Of a stretch of 64,000 nucleotides of DNA, positions 8,508 through 17,056 are shown piece by piece. The stretch covers positions 1-64,000 of the forward strand of contig NZ_JACVVD010000017.1 of NCBI RefSeq assembly GCF_014534655.1. Reading direction: 5' to 3'. The notes under the pieces are model-generated. The model was not told the DNA's origin and searched no databases. It was given only the letters and a program-made list of their open reading frames with translations. Position 1 is the first letter of the stretch; each line of letters opens with the position of its first letter. This DNA comes from Paenibacillus sedimenti (GTDB lineage Bacteria; Bacillota; Bacilli; Paenibacillales; NBRC-103111). Both the position numbers and the translations under genes were made by a program.

Positions 8508-9911
8508 GTGAACGAGACATTCGCAATCGTACTTGCAGCTGGATTAGGAACCCGTATGAAGTCTACATTACATAAAGTTCTACATCCGCTTTGTGGTAAA
8601 CCGATGATTCGTCACGTAACAGACTCCCTTAGAGGTACTGGAGTAGGACGCTTGCTAATGGTAGTGGGTGCTTACGCCGAACAAATCGAGCAAGAACTTG
8701 GTAATGAAGTGGAATATGTCAGGCAAAATCAGCAGCTTGGTACTGGGCACGCGGTCATGCAAGCTCGTAAGGTTATCGGGAACCTGGAGGGTTATACCCT
8801 TGTCTGCTACGGAGATACTCCGCTTGTGACAACAGAAACGTATAAATCGTTACTGTCCGCACACCAAGAATCCGGTTCGGCGGTTACTATGATTACAGCA
8901 TTTGTTGATAATCCGACCGGATTTGGACGCATTGTTCGTGATGAAACTGGTGAAGTGCTTCGGATTGTTGAGCAAAAAGATGCGTCTGAGGATGAAAAGC
9001 GTATCCGCGAGATCAACCCGGGCCTTTACTGTTTTACAAACTCGGTATTATTTAGAGCATTGGACCAAGTGCGCAATGATAACGCACAAGGGGAGTATTA
9101 CCTTACGGATTGCATTCAAATTATTAAAAACATGGGACTTTCCGTCCAATCCCTTGCAGTTTCGAACGCGCATGAGGTATTAGGAATCAATGATCGGATT
9201 CAACTTGCTCAAATAAGTAAAATTCTGCGTGACAAGATCAACGAATCGCATATGAAAAATGGTGTTACCCTTGTAGATCCGAGCACAACTTATATCGATT
9301 GTACCGTTTCCATCGGTGAGGATACGGTGATCGGGCCTGGTGTGACGCTCTCGGGTTTTACATCGATTGGAAAAGGATGCTGCATAGGGGCAGGCAGTGA
9401 GATTGAGACGAGTACCCTCGGGAATGGGATCAGCGTTCACAATTCGATCGTAAGGGACTCGGTTATTGCGGATGAAGCCTCCATCGGTCCGTTTGCATTT
9501 ATTAGACCCGGTTCAGTTATTGGGAAACGTGTAAAAGTGGGCGATTTTGTTGAAGTGAAAAATTCCACCGTTGGCGAGGGTTCTAAAATTCCTCACCTCG
9601 CCTATGTCGGCGACTCCGATATTGGTCAAAACACGAATATCGGCTGCGGAGTGATTACGGTTAACTACGATGGTGCCAATAAACATCGAACAATCGTTGG
9701 GGACCATTGCTTTGTTGGAAGCAATTCGAATTTGATTGCGCCGGTATCGATTGGGAATGCAGCTTACATAGCCACCGGGTCTACGATAACTAATGATATT
9801 CCGGACGGGGCGTTTGCCATTGCCCGTGAACGTCAAGTTAATAAAGCGAATTATGCCGAACATTTACGGTCGCGCTTGGGTTATGCAAGCAGTGGAAAGG
9901 GGAATTCGTAA
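8508..9911 (+). CDS. glmU: Bifunctional UDP-GlcNAc pyrophosphorylase / GlcN-1-P acetyltransferase
   Basis: A full-length 467-residue GlmU. The N-terminal uridyltransferase has the LAAGLGTRMKS signature at residues 9-19 and Gly-rich GTGHAV. The C-terminal half (about 250-450) is a left-handed beta helix of hexapeptide repeats with the acetyltransferase NYDGxxKH region. It converts GlcN-1-P to UDP-GlcNAc in the cytoplasm. The GTG start follows AAGGAGAG. glmM overlaps its stop by one base. The usual Bacillus chromosomal neighbours of glmU (spoVG, prs) are absent. With glmS nearby, this suggests a copy dedicated to the polysaccharide locus. Confidence 0.95.
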   Translation: MNETFAIVLAAGLGTRMKSTLHKVLHPLCGKPMIRHVTDSLRGTGVGRLLMVVGAYAEQIEQELGNEVEYVRQNQQLGTGHAVMQARKVIGNLEGYTLVCYGDTPLVTTETYKSLLSAHQESGSAVTMITAFVDNPTGFGRIVRDETGEVLRIVEQKDASEDEKRIREINPGLYCFTNSVLFRALDQVRNDNAQGEYYLTDCIQIIKNMGLSVQSLAVSNAHEVLGINDRIQLAQISKILRDKINESHMKNGVTLVDPSTTYIDCTVSIGEDTVIGPGVTLSGFTSIGKGCCIGAGSEIETSTLGNGISVHNSIVRDSVIADEASIGPFAFIRPGSVIGKRVKVGDFVEVKNSTVGEGSKIPHLAYVGDSDIGQNTNIGCGVITVNYDGANKHRTIVGDHCFVGSNSNLIAPVSIGNAAYIATGSTITNDIPDGAFAIARERQVNKANYAEHLRSRLGYASSGKGNS

Positions 9912-11278
9912 TGGGACGTTATTTTGGTACAGATGGAGTGAGAGGTATAGCCAATCAGGAGCTTACCCCGGAATTAGCATATAAATTAGGGCGTGCAGGT
10001 GCTTATTTATTAACGAAAAAGAAAGCTCGGGCAGCGATTGTCGTCGGTAAGGATACTCGTATTTCGGGTGATTTGTTAGAGACTGCTTTGATTGCCGGAA
10101 TCCTTTCGGTAGGGGCCAATGTAATTCGGGTTGGCGTGATTTCGACGCCAGGTGTGGCGTACTTAACTCGTACGTTATTAGCGGATGCCGGCGTGATGAT
10201 TTCCGCTTCGCATAATCCGGTCGCCGATAATGGAATTAAGTTCTTTGGCGGTGACGGTTTTAAACTGATTGATGAGATTGAAGAGCAGATTGAGGACTTG
10301 ATGGATCAGCCGGAAGATCAACTGCCGAGACCTGTAGGAGCTGAGGTAGGCCGTGTTTTCGTTCGTGAGGATGCGTCTGAATTGTATGTGAAATTTCTGC
10401 AAACAACAACCCGTGAACGTCTGAACGGGATGAAGGTTGTTTTGGATTGTGCAAACGGGGCCGCAGCAGCGATTGCACCAGCCGTGTTTCAAGCAATTGG
10501 AGCGAATGTCATTCCATTGGCGGCAGAGCCGAATGGGATTAATATAAATGCGGAATGCGGGTCTACACATCCTAATGCATTGCAGGATGCGGTTGTCCGG
10601 GAAGGGGCGCAACTAGGCCTTGCTTTTGACGGTGACGCAGATCGGTTGATTGCGGTGGATGAGAAGGGGGAGCTTGTGGATGGCGACTATATTGCAGCTA
10701 TTTTAGCGCGTAGTTTGCTTGATGATGGAAAGCTTGACCACAGTACAGTAGTAACAACTGTAATGTCCAATGTAGGCTTCTTTAAAGCGATGAAGTCATT
10801 AAACATCAATTTGGTTCAGACAGCTGTTGGAGATCGTTATGTGATGGAAGCCATGCGTGATGGAGGCTATGTGCTGGGCGGTGAGCAGTCGGGACATATT
10901 ATTATGCTGCATCATAATACGACCGGGGACGGTATCCTAACTGCTGTACAATTGGCAGGTGCGCTGGTCAAGACCGGACAACCCTTGAGTGAATTGCGCA
11001 CAATCATGCGTTCTTACCCGCAGCTGCTGGTGAATGTGCCGGTAGAAAGCAAACAAGATTGGGATTCCAATGCGAACATTAAGCTGGCGATTGAAGGCGT
11101 TCAGGCAAGCCTTGGGGACGAAGGGCGCGTGCTTGTACGTCCCTCTGGAACAGAGCCGTTAATTCGTGTCATGGTTGAGGGACCCGATGCTGGACAGTTG
11201 GAGGAATATGCAGAGCGAATTGCTGCTGTCATCCGTTCGGAAATAGGCGTAATAAGCAATGAAGCTGTGTCTGTGTAA
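9911..11278 (+). CDS. glmM: Phosphoglucosamine mutase
   Basis: A 455-residue GlmM of normal length. It carries the phosphoserine loop ISASHNP with Ser100, the metal-binding DGDADR motif, the sugar-binding GGEQSGH and the phosphate-binding RPSGTEPLIRV near the C-terminus. It interconverts GlcN-6-P and GlcN-1-P, feeding GlmU. The ATG overlaps the TAA of glmU (TAATG), so the two are translationally coupled. In most Bacilli glmM sits beside ybbR/cdaA, not glmU. A terminator follows directly. Confidence 0.95.
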   Translation: MGRYFGTDGVRGIANQELTPELAYKLGRAGAYLLTKKKARAAIVVGKDTRISGDLLETALIAGILSVGANVIRVGVISTPGVAYLTRTLLADAGVMISASHNPVADNGIKFFGGDGFKLIDEIEEQIEDLMDQPEDQLPRPVGAEVGRVFVREDASELYVKFLQTTTRERLNGMKVVLDCANGAAAAIAPAVFQAIGANVIPLAAEPNGININAECGSTHPNALQDAVVREGAQLGLAFDGDADRLIAVDEKGELVDGDYIAAILARSLLDDGKLDHSTVVTTVMSNVGFFKAMKSLNINLVQTAVGDRYVMEAMRDGGYVLGGEQSGHIIMLHHNTTGDGILTAVQLAGALVKTGQPLSELRTIMRSYPQLLVNVPVESKQDWDSNANIKLAIEGVQASLGDEGRVLVRPSGTEPLIRVMVEGPDAGQLEEYAERIAAVIRSEIGVISNEAVSV

Positions 11279-11286
11279 ACAACTTT

Positions 11287-11312
11287 AGGGGGCCGATGGG
11301 GTCCCCTTTTTT
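11287..11312 (+). terminator. Terminator of glmU-glmM
   Basis: AGGGGGCC pairs with GGGGTCCCCT around a short loop and is followed by six T. It lies eight bases after the glmM stop. Confidence 0.75.
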
Positions 11313-11508
11313 GCTGCGTCAGACAGAATATCTGTAATCCGAAAACGCCTAATTGCGGGGAAATGTGTATCAACCAAAATGTCCGCAGTCCGATTTTACT
11401 TAATTGTAAAATGGTTTGTACGACCGCATGTTCGATATAGTCATCGTAAGTGGGAAAAATGGGACTGCATCAGCTAATTTCCTTAAGCAACTATACATAA
11501 ATGGGTGA

Positions 11509-11673
11509 AATCGTACTACAGCTCTCATAACCACATTGGAGGCCGAAGGTATTCGCCCCAATTGGGAGATTAACCAAATGAAGTACTACCCGCATAAAAA
11601 AGAGCTAGGGCACGAATCGTATATTGAGCTACCAAGTTACCAGAAATCTGGAGGGATCGGGCTATGTCCGTAA
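11509..11673 (+). other. Coding-like stretch overlapping the start of sinI
   Basis: An open frame of 54 codons ends at TAA 11671-11673. It reads like protein (TTLEAEGIRPNWEINQ then MKYYPHKKELGHESYIELP). Possible starts are TTG 11536 or ATG 11578; none has a convincing ribosome site. It overlaps the first ten bases of sinI in another frame. It could be a small gene or the tail of a lost gene. The rest of 11313-11508 shows nothing I can support. Confidence 0.3.
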
Positions 11674-11816
11674 AACAAACGCTTGTACCCAACAAGAACC
11701 TGGATGAGAACTGGGTTAACCTGATGATCGCAGCTCGCGATTCGGGGCTTTCCATAGAGGAAGTAAGGCAATTTTTTCGCGAGTGCAAAGAAAACGAAGA
11801 TGAGCCGAAACACTAA
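11664..11816 (+). CDS. sinI: SinI-like antirepressor
   Basis: A 50-residue protein carrying the SinI/SinR dimerisation helix pair: LDENWVNLMIAARDSGLS then IEEVRQFFREC. This closely parallels Bacillus subtilis SinI (LDxEWVxLMxEAxxxxIS-PEEIRxxL). SinI binds SinR and lifts its repression of matrix genes. The ATG follows GGAGGG by about seven bases. It stands 270 bases upstream of sinR in the same orientation, as in B. subtilis, and a separate leader region lies between them. It is too short for most ORF calls but is well supported. Confidence 0.85.
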   Translation: MSVKQTLVPNKNLDENWVNLMIAARDSGLSIEEVRQFFRECKENEDEPKH

Positions 11817-11864
11817 TACAAAGAGAAAGAAGTGCGAAAAAGACAACATTTTTTTTAATTGATT

Positions 11865-11890
11865 ATGTTAGCGCTTCCATTTGTTATAAT
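11865..11890 (+). promoter_or_regulatory. Possible cre site overlapping a promoter of sinR
   Basis: ATGTTAGCGCTTCCAT (11865-11880) resembles the CcpA cre consensus WTGNAANCGNWNNCW with one mismatch. A TATAAT at 11885-11890 follows directly. If this is the sinR promoter, CcpA would act between its elements. No good -35 hexamer is visible at standard spacing, so confidence is modest. Confidence 0.35.
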
Positions 11891-11948
11891 AAAAAATAAA
11901 CATCCACAGATCATGCATTTTTTGTTAAACTATTTTTACCACATAAGA

Positions 11949-12052
11949 ATGAATAAGATACCGACTAGTCGGGTTTCGAAATTCTTATTGGCATGAAAAA
12001 CTTCCTCTAAAAGCGGTCTGGCTACTTTGAATGGACTTCGATAGAAGTTTTT
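11949..12052 (+). promoter_or_regulatory. Structured leader upstream of sinR
   Basis: The leader contains a 12-bp palindrome CCGACTAGTCGG (about 11961-11972) enclosed by AATAAGA/TCTTATT arms. A second long-range pair follows, AAAAACTTC (11996-12004) with GAAGTTTTT (12044-12052), which ends in T and lies 34 bases before the sinR start. The last stem could act as an attenuator. No known riboswitch is recognised. Confidence 0.35.
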
Positions 12053-12085
12053 CTTATACATATGGAAGTTAAAGGGGTCGCTACC

Positions 12086-12421
12086 ATGATTGGCAAGAAA
12101 GTCAAGCAGCTGCGCTTGGAACAAGGTTTTACCCTTACCGAACTGGCGGAGAAAGCCGGGGTAGCCAAATCCTATCTGAGCTCGATCGAACGTGAGGTTC
12201 AGTCCAATCCCTCGATCCACTTTCTGGAAAAGATTAGCGCGGTGCTGGGCGTTCAGCTGGAAACGATTATTCATCATCAAAACCAGCCGCAGGAGCAGTT
12301 GGATGAGGAATGGCTTAGTTTGGTAAGAGAGGCCATGGATTCCGGCATTAGCAAAGAGCAGTTTGTGGAATTTTTGGAATACAATAAATGGCGCATCAAA
12401 CAAAAGCGTTCAGAAGAATGA
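12086..12421 (+). CDS. sinR: SinR-like biofilm master repressor
   Basis: A 111-residue protein, the same length as B. subtilis SinR. The N-terminal Xre-type HTH covers residues 1-62 (IGKKVKQLRLEQGFTLTEL, AGVAKSYLSSIER, QSNPSIHFLEKISAVLGV). The C-terminal SinI-like dimerisation domain follows (EEWLSLVREAMDSGISKEQFVEFLEYNKWR). The ATG at 12086 is supported by AAAGGGG eight bases upstream; an in-frame ATG at 12062 precedes that site. SinR represses matrix and exopolysaccharide operons and is antagonised by SinI, encoded just upstream. It sits head-on to the glycosidase/GT2 operon and shares a terminator region with it. Confidence 0.92.
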   Translation: MIGKKVKQLRLEQGFTLTELAEKAGVAKSYLSSIEREVQSNPSIHFLEKISAVLGVQLETIIHHQNQPQEQLDEEWLSLVREAMDSGISKEQFVEFLEYNKWRIKQKRSEE

Positions 12422-12430
12422 AGTCATAGA

Positions 12431-12480
12431 AGCCCCTATATCCAATGAGTTTCCTTTCATCGGCTATAGGGGCTATTTTT
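12431..12480. terminator. Terminator between sinR and the leftward glycan operon
   Basis: AGCCCCTATA (12431-12440) pairs perfectly with TATAGGGGCT (12465-12474), followed on the plus strand by ATTTTTT. It terminates sinR and, by symmetry of the stem, may also slow the convergent operon. Confidence 0.8.
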
Positions 12481-12490
12481 TGCGCGCTGG

Positions 12491-14716
12491 CTATCGTCCG
12501 GGAGCGAACCCGTCATCGATCTTATCAAAAGCATTCTTCATGAGGTCGTAGCTTTTTTTGGGCCGCTCGACGTACTGGACCTTGTCCCAAGCGGGCCATT
12601 TATATGTCGGCAGCTTGGATACCGGGTAGACGCTTTCAGTACGATCCAAACCGAGGATGCCGCCGTTTGAGCGCTGAACGATCCAAGGGAGCATGCGAAT
12701 CCCTTTGGTCGTCGTAGCTGTCAGCTTGCCATCCTTCTCGCCGTAGCTCATGACCTGCAGGGAGCTGGGGTCTGTGAAGCCGAGCAGCATCCACGGGATA
12801 CGCATTTCTACAACGCTGCCTTCGGCTTGCCACATGGCTAACGAATTGAAATCCGGAGAGGCCGGATCGGTCGTACCGCGCTTCAGCATGCCCGCAGGGA
12901 CATCCAGGAACGGACTGTATTTAGTAGAGTCAGGAGGACTCTGCTCAAGACCGACGGCCAGCTTCCACGGGGCGAACTGTCCGGAATCGTCCTTCATGTC
13001 CTCCGGCTTCACCTTCAACATGCCGTACTGATTGCCGTATAAGCGGGCGTGAAAATCATAGTTGGAAGCGATTTTCACTTGGCTTTCCTCGTCTTTCCCA
13101 AGCACGACGAGCGTTTCCAGCCCTTCGTCGAGCTTAGCATCCCCCAGCTCCTTCGCATGCCGGTTGCCGCCGGGTATCGTATCGACGCCAAAGATGAGCT
13201 GCTCACGCTCCGGATCAAACGGCTGCTCCAGCTCCCCCATAACGTATACGTAGGCTTCGTCATGGGTCATCCATAGCGATTTCCATCCCGGATGGGAGCT
13301 GGAGATCCGCTGCTTATCGCCCTCCTGGAGCGCTTGCCAATCACTCGCGCCTCCATCGATTTTGAGCGGCCCGTTCTTGCCGGACAACTCGGCTACCAAA
13401 CCAAAGTATTGTTCGTTCGTCAATACGTTGGTCCATAGTTTACGGCGGCTTTGCGGAATTTCGAAATGCATGGTGTTCCAGGTGCGCTTAAACCACTCGT
13501 CCTGCCAGGAGAAGACGATTCCTCCCGCCATGCCGGCACTTGCGATATCTTGCATAAGTGAGGCGTTGATTTGACCCTGCTCAGTCTCGTTATGACCGCC
13601 TTGATTCCGGTCTTTATTGGCCAGATGTCCGATGCCCAGAGAGGAAGGAACGCCGAATTCCGTAATCATGACAGGGATGTCCTTATGGAAGGCCTTCAAC
13701 TTGGTCAAATAGCTGAGGTACGTGTTGGCGCTTCCATCCTTGTCCTTCATATCCATCAGCGTTTGATCCAATCCAAAAAAGTCGGGATAGTAAGGATAAG
13801 CATGAAAGGAAGCAAAATATCCGGCTGGCCAGTTGATTACTTCCAGATGGGTCGCATCGACGCTGACCATATCCTCTTGAATGAGGACTTCGCCGGGATG
13901 CTTGAGCGGATCGGTTGTTACCCAATTGGTAAAGGTCAGAGGATGCTTCCATCCGTTTTGTGACTCCAGCACCGCCAGATGATCAAGCATTTCGGCGAGC
14001 CAGTTTTCAAAGGGGGAGGCGTTCTGTTTAGTAGTGACGTGAGTGCCTTGGAACCCGGTCTTGTCTTTGTGCTTATCGTTGGTGCTCTGAACCATCTCCG
14101 GATCCCACTCCGTCCCGATATGCCACGCCAGCAAATAAGGTCCGGCATTGTAACGGTAAGAGCCGCTTGCCTTGCCGAACCGCTCGGGAATATCGGCGGC
14201 TCCGTATACCGCTCCGACGGCATAAGTGATCTCGCTTTGAAACTCGGCGTAGATGGAATCGAGGTAGGCGTCTTTTTGTTCGATCAGCTCATCTTCTGGC
14301 GTCCATACGCCCTGAATGAAATAGAGCGGAGAATCCGCATGCTGCTGATTGTATTCCACAAGCGCTTGATAAAAAGCCGGCGATAGAATCGTATACACCC
14401 GAATCATATTGGCGCCGAGCTCCTGGATTTGCTTGAACCATGCCAAATACTGTTCCCTGCTGATCGGCAGCTCGCCCGGATCATGCCCCGGAAGCGCAGC
14501 ACCCACATTAACCCCTTTGACAAAAAATGGAGTCCATTGTTGTTTGTAGTAAATCTCGATGCGGTCACCTTGCGTACGGAATTTGATTTGCGATCCGTCC
14601 GCGCTTTGGACACTCTCCACTTTCTTGGCTGGCCAGTAATGCCATACCAGGATCATTGCAGCGGCCAGCAAAGCAATGCGCAGCAGCCAGGCGGCCGGTG
14701 AAGTGTTCCGCTTCAT
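12491..14716 (-). CDS. Membrane-anchored glycosidase-like protein with CBM9-like tail
   Basis: A 741-residue protein. An N-terminal membrane anchor (about residues 9-27) is followed by a (beta/alpha)8-type domain to about residue 440. Clan GH-A-like features include a putative acid/base Glu in LAWHIGTEWDPE (about 205) and a nucleophile Glu in IPVMITEFGVPSS (about 352). A beta-sandwich C-terminal half resembling CBM9-like domains follows (LKIDGGASDW, DEAYVYVMGEL). The start is the ATG eight bases after AAAGGAG; a GTG two codons earlier is too close to it. It is the last gene of the leftward operon (HEAT, GT2, receiver). A paralogue of the same layout ends the rightward operon. It probably processes the polymer made by the GT2 synthase; the family is unassigned. 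Confidence 0.7.
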   Translation of the reverse strand: MKRNTSPAAWLLRIALLAAAMILVWHYWPAKKVESVQSADGSQIKFRTQGDRIEIYYKQQWTPFFVKGVNVGAALPGHDPGELPISREQYLAWFKQIQELGANMIRVYTILSPAFYQALVEYNQQHADSPLYFIQGVWTPEDELIEQKDAYLDSIYAEFQSEITYAVGAVYGAADIPERFGKASGSYRYNAGPYLLAWHIGTEWDPEMVQSTNDKHKDKTGFQGTHVTTKQNASPFENWLAEMLDHLAVLESQNGWKHPLTFTNWVTTDPLKHPGEVLIQEDMVSVDATHLEVINWPAGYFASFHAYPYYPDFFGLDQTLMDMKDKDGSANTYLSYLTKLKAFHKDIPVMITEFGVPSSLGIGHLANKDRNQGGHNETEQGQINASLMQDIASAGMAGGIVFSWQDEWFKRTWNTMHFEIPQSRRKLWTNVLTNEQYFGLVAELSGKNGPLKIDGGASDWQALQEGDKQRISSSHPGWKSLWMTHDEAYVYVMGELEQPFDPEREQLIFGVDTIPGGNRHAKELGDAKLDEGLETLVVLGKDEESQVKIASNYDFHARLYGNQYGMLKVKPEDMKDDSGQFAPWKLAVGLEQSPPDSTKYSPFLDVPAGMLKRGTTDPASPDFNSLAMWQAEGSVVEMRIPWMLLGFTDPSSLQVMSYGEKDGKLTATTTKGIRMLPWIVQRSNGGILGLDRTESVYPVSKLPTYKWPAWDKVQYVERPKKSYDLMKNAFDKIDDGFAPGR

Positions 14717-14747
14717 GGGCACGACTCCTTTAATCCTTTAAAGTAGG

Positions 14748-15545
14748 TTAGGCCAGCAGCCGTCTGAGACGCGCTTCAAGCTCCATCGGCGAGAACGGTT
14801 TCTTGATCACGTCGGCCGCCCCCAGATCGAAGCATTTGCAAATGTCCTGCTCGACCGTCAGGTCGGTCAGGACGACGACTTGGCAAGATCGGCTTTGGGA
14901 TTGGCGAATGCGCCTGATCACCTGGTAGCCGTCAAGCGCAGGCAGCGCCAGCTCGGTGATCACAAGGTCCGGCCGGACCGATTCTACGAGCCGGAGCCCT
15001 TCTATGCCGTCCTGCGCCGGCCTGACGGCATAACCTTGCAAGCCGAGCCGGACGCCGAGAAAATCGAGCAAATCGGCGTTCGGATCGATCATGACAACCG
15101 TCGGCGCTTCCGATAATGACGATTGTCCGTGATAAACGGCAATCTCTTCTTGCTGCCGCTCGTTAAGTAAAGCAACGAAGTCGGTCAGCGCTTCTTCCGA
15201 AGCAGGAACGGTCTCGGAGAAACCGGCAACCGCCATGCCGCCATCCAGTAAGCCTGCGTCCTGGAGGAAGGCTTTGGCTGACAGGGCGATGAAATGGGTG
15301 AAAGCCAGAGATTGCCCCGGCAGCAGGATGATCAAGGAACTTTCCGCTGTTTCATAAGCGGCCTTGACGATCAGGTTATCGCTTTCCATGCTGAGACGCG
15401 TTTCCAAATCTTGCAGCACCATCCGGCTGATATCATGAGTTGCGGCAACGATCACACCGCCGTACTCCGTCCACGGGGCGGCCGACTGAAGCATAATATA
15501 TAGTCGTTGAGACAGGACAGACTTGGCTAATAAGGCAGTATTCAT
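14748..15545 (-). CDS. Response-regulator-like protein with Glu in place of the phospho-Asp
   Basis: A 265-residue protein. Residues 148-265 form a receiver domain. The conserved Thr227 and Lys249 (KKPF) are present, but the phosphoacceptor position is Glu198 (DLVITELALP) and the acidic pair is reduced to Asp154-Pro. This suggests a phosphorylation-independent, active-like receiver. Residues 1-140 resemble a degenerate GGDEF fold (ILLPG strand, GMAVAGFSE, final EEIAVY) without the GGDEF signature; that part is inferred. There is no DNA-binding domain. The gene lies between the GT2 synthase and the glycosidase-like protein, so it probably controls synthase activity by protein contact and not transcription. 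Confidence 0.65.
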   Translation of the reverse strand: MNTALLAKSVLSQRLYIMLQSAAPWTEYGGVIVAATHDISRMVLQDLETRLSMESDNLIVKAAYETAESSLIILLPGQSLAFTHFIALSAKAFLQDAGLLDGGMAVAGFSETVPASEEALTDFVALLNERQQEEIAVYHGQSSLSEAPTVVMIDPNADLLDFLGVRLGLQGYAVRPAQDGIEGLRLVESVRPDLVITELALPALDGYQVIRRIRQSQSRSCQVVVLTDLTVEQDICKCFDLGAADVIKKPFSPMELEARLRRLLA

Positions 15546-15588
15546 GGTTCTTTCACTCCATTTCTATTCGTATAGGGTTAAGGCCGTC

Positions 15589-17043
15589 CTAAACAGCCTG
15601 TGCTTTCGCCTTCGAAGCAGAGGATCCGGCCGGCTTCGCCGCTTCATCCTGCCAGCTGCGCCGTACCATGTTGCCCCACGCATTATTGCGGCGGAGGTAA
15701 TCCCATTGCCCGAGGAGCTTCCAAAGAGCATTGATTTGGTCGTAACCCAAAGTCATCACAACCGATAAGCCGATGACTCGCAGCAGGTCATGCGTTGAAA
15801 GGGGGCGGCGGAAAGCAAATTCTTCAATCAACAGCGATCCGCAAGTAAAGACCATGCCGATGAGCAGGTTAACAAGCAGGAAGATCAGCAGAATCGGCAG
15901 CTGCGTCATGTCCATCGTGACATAGGCGATTAGCGCCGCCAAACCGGATAGCCGCACAAAAGGACTGAAAAGTTCATACATAATGGTGTACGGCAAGGCC
16001 AGCCAGCCGATCACCTTATATTTGGGAATAAACAGCATCGCACGGAACTTGCTTACATTCCACAGACTGCCGCGAATCCAGCGGCGGCGCTGGGCGCCGA
16101 GCACTTTGAGCGTATCCGGCGCCTGCGTCCAGCAGACGGCGTCAGGGCAGAACACGATCCGATACGGCAAATTGCGTGCCAACATATATTTATGAAGCTT
16201 GATGACGATATTCATGTCCTCTCCGGGACATCCCTCTTCGTAGCCGCCTACCTTCACCAGGTAATCCTTGCGGAATAAGCCGAAGGCGCCGGATACGATA
16301 AGCAGTCCGTTCATGGCGCTCCAGCCGATGCGGCCGCCGAGGAAGGCTTTCACATACTCGACATATTGCATGGCGGGAAGCCATTTGTTCGATAACCGCG
16401 CCGATAGCACACGGCCGTCTTCAATCGTGCTTCCGTTCGCGATGCGTACGTTGCCCCCGACGGCGATATGCTGCTCGGGATTTTCCATATACACTTTGAC
16501 CAAACGGATCAAAGCGTCTTTTTCCAACAGACTGTCGGCATCGATCGTAGCGACGAGCGGATATTTGGCCACGTTGATACCGGCATTCAAAGCATCCGCT
16601 TTACCGCCGTTTTCCTTATCGATCACGACTAACCGAGGATAGAGGGGATTGTGATACACATTGCGGATTGCCTTGGAATCGACCAAAAGACGGAATCCGG
16701 TCAGACGGCACGGTTTCAAATCAAACGTTTCGATCAGCACTTGCAGCGTCCGGTCGGCCGAACCGTCATTAATGACGACAACCTCGTATGCGGGAAATTC
16801 CAGAGTCATTAAGGAATACACGCTCTCGATGATGGTTAGCTCCTCATTATAGGAGGGAACCAGTACCGACACGGGCGGCACGTACTCTGAGCCTGCCAGC
16901 TCCCGGAAACGAGAGTTCATCGAGCTTTTGACAATAGACAGCATCTTCTGATGAGAAACGGCAAGAATGAATAAATACAGTAAACTGGCTCCGATAATCA
17001 GATAAGTGACGACAATTCCGTAATCTAGCAAAAAAGCTCTCAT
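15589..17043 (-). CDS. Processive family-2 glycosyltransferase (polysaccharide synthase)
   Basis: A 484-residue membrane glycosyltransferase of the PgaC/cellulose-synthase/hyaluronan-synthase type. An N-terminal membrane helix precedes the catalytic GT2 domain, with VPSYNEE, the VINDGSADRT loop, the DAD metal site near residue 168, the catalytic ED in GCPGEDMNI, and the processive signature QRRRW near 319. About four membrane helices follow. The ATG at 17043 follows AAAGGGG by six bases. It lies 13 bases after the HEAT-repeat gene. UDP-GlcNAc is a plausible donor because glmU, glmM and glmS flank it, but donor specificity is not proven by sequence. Confidence 0.85.
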   Translation of the reverse strand: MRAFLLDYGIVVTYLIIGASLLYLFILAVSHQKMLSIVKSSMNSRFRELAGSEYVPPVSVLVPSYNEELTIIESVYSLMTLEFPAYEVVVINDGSADRTLQVLIETFDLKPCRLTGFRLLVDSKAIRNVYHNPLYPRLVVIDKENGGKADALNAGINVAKYPLVATIDADSLLEKDALIRLVKVYMENPEQHIAVGGNVRIANGSTIEDGRVLSARLSNKWLPAMQYVEYVKAFLGGRIGWSAMNGLLIVSGAFGLFRKDYLVKVGGYEEGCPGEDMNIVIKLHKYMLARNLPYRIVFCPDAVCWTQAPDTLKVLGAQRRRWIRGSLWNVSKFRAMLFIPKYKVIGWLALPYTIMYELFSPFVRLSGLAALIAYVTMDMTQLPILLIFLLVNLLIGMVFTCGSLLIEEFAFRRPLSTHDLLRVIGLSVVMTLGYDQINALWKLLGQWDYLRRNNAWGNMVRRSWQDEAAKPAGSSASKAKAQAV

Positions 17044-17056
17044 CCGGGTCCCCTTT

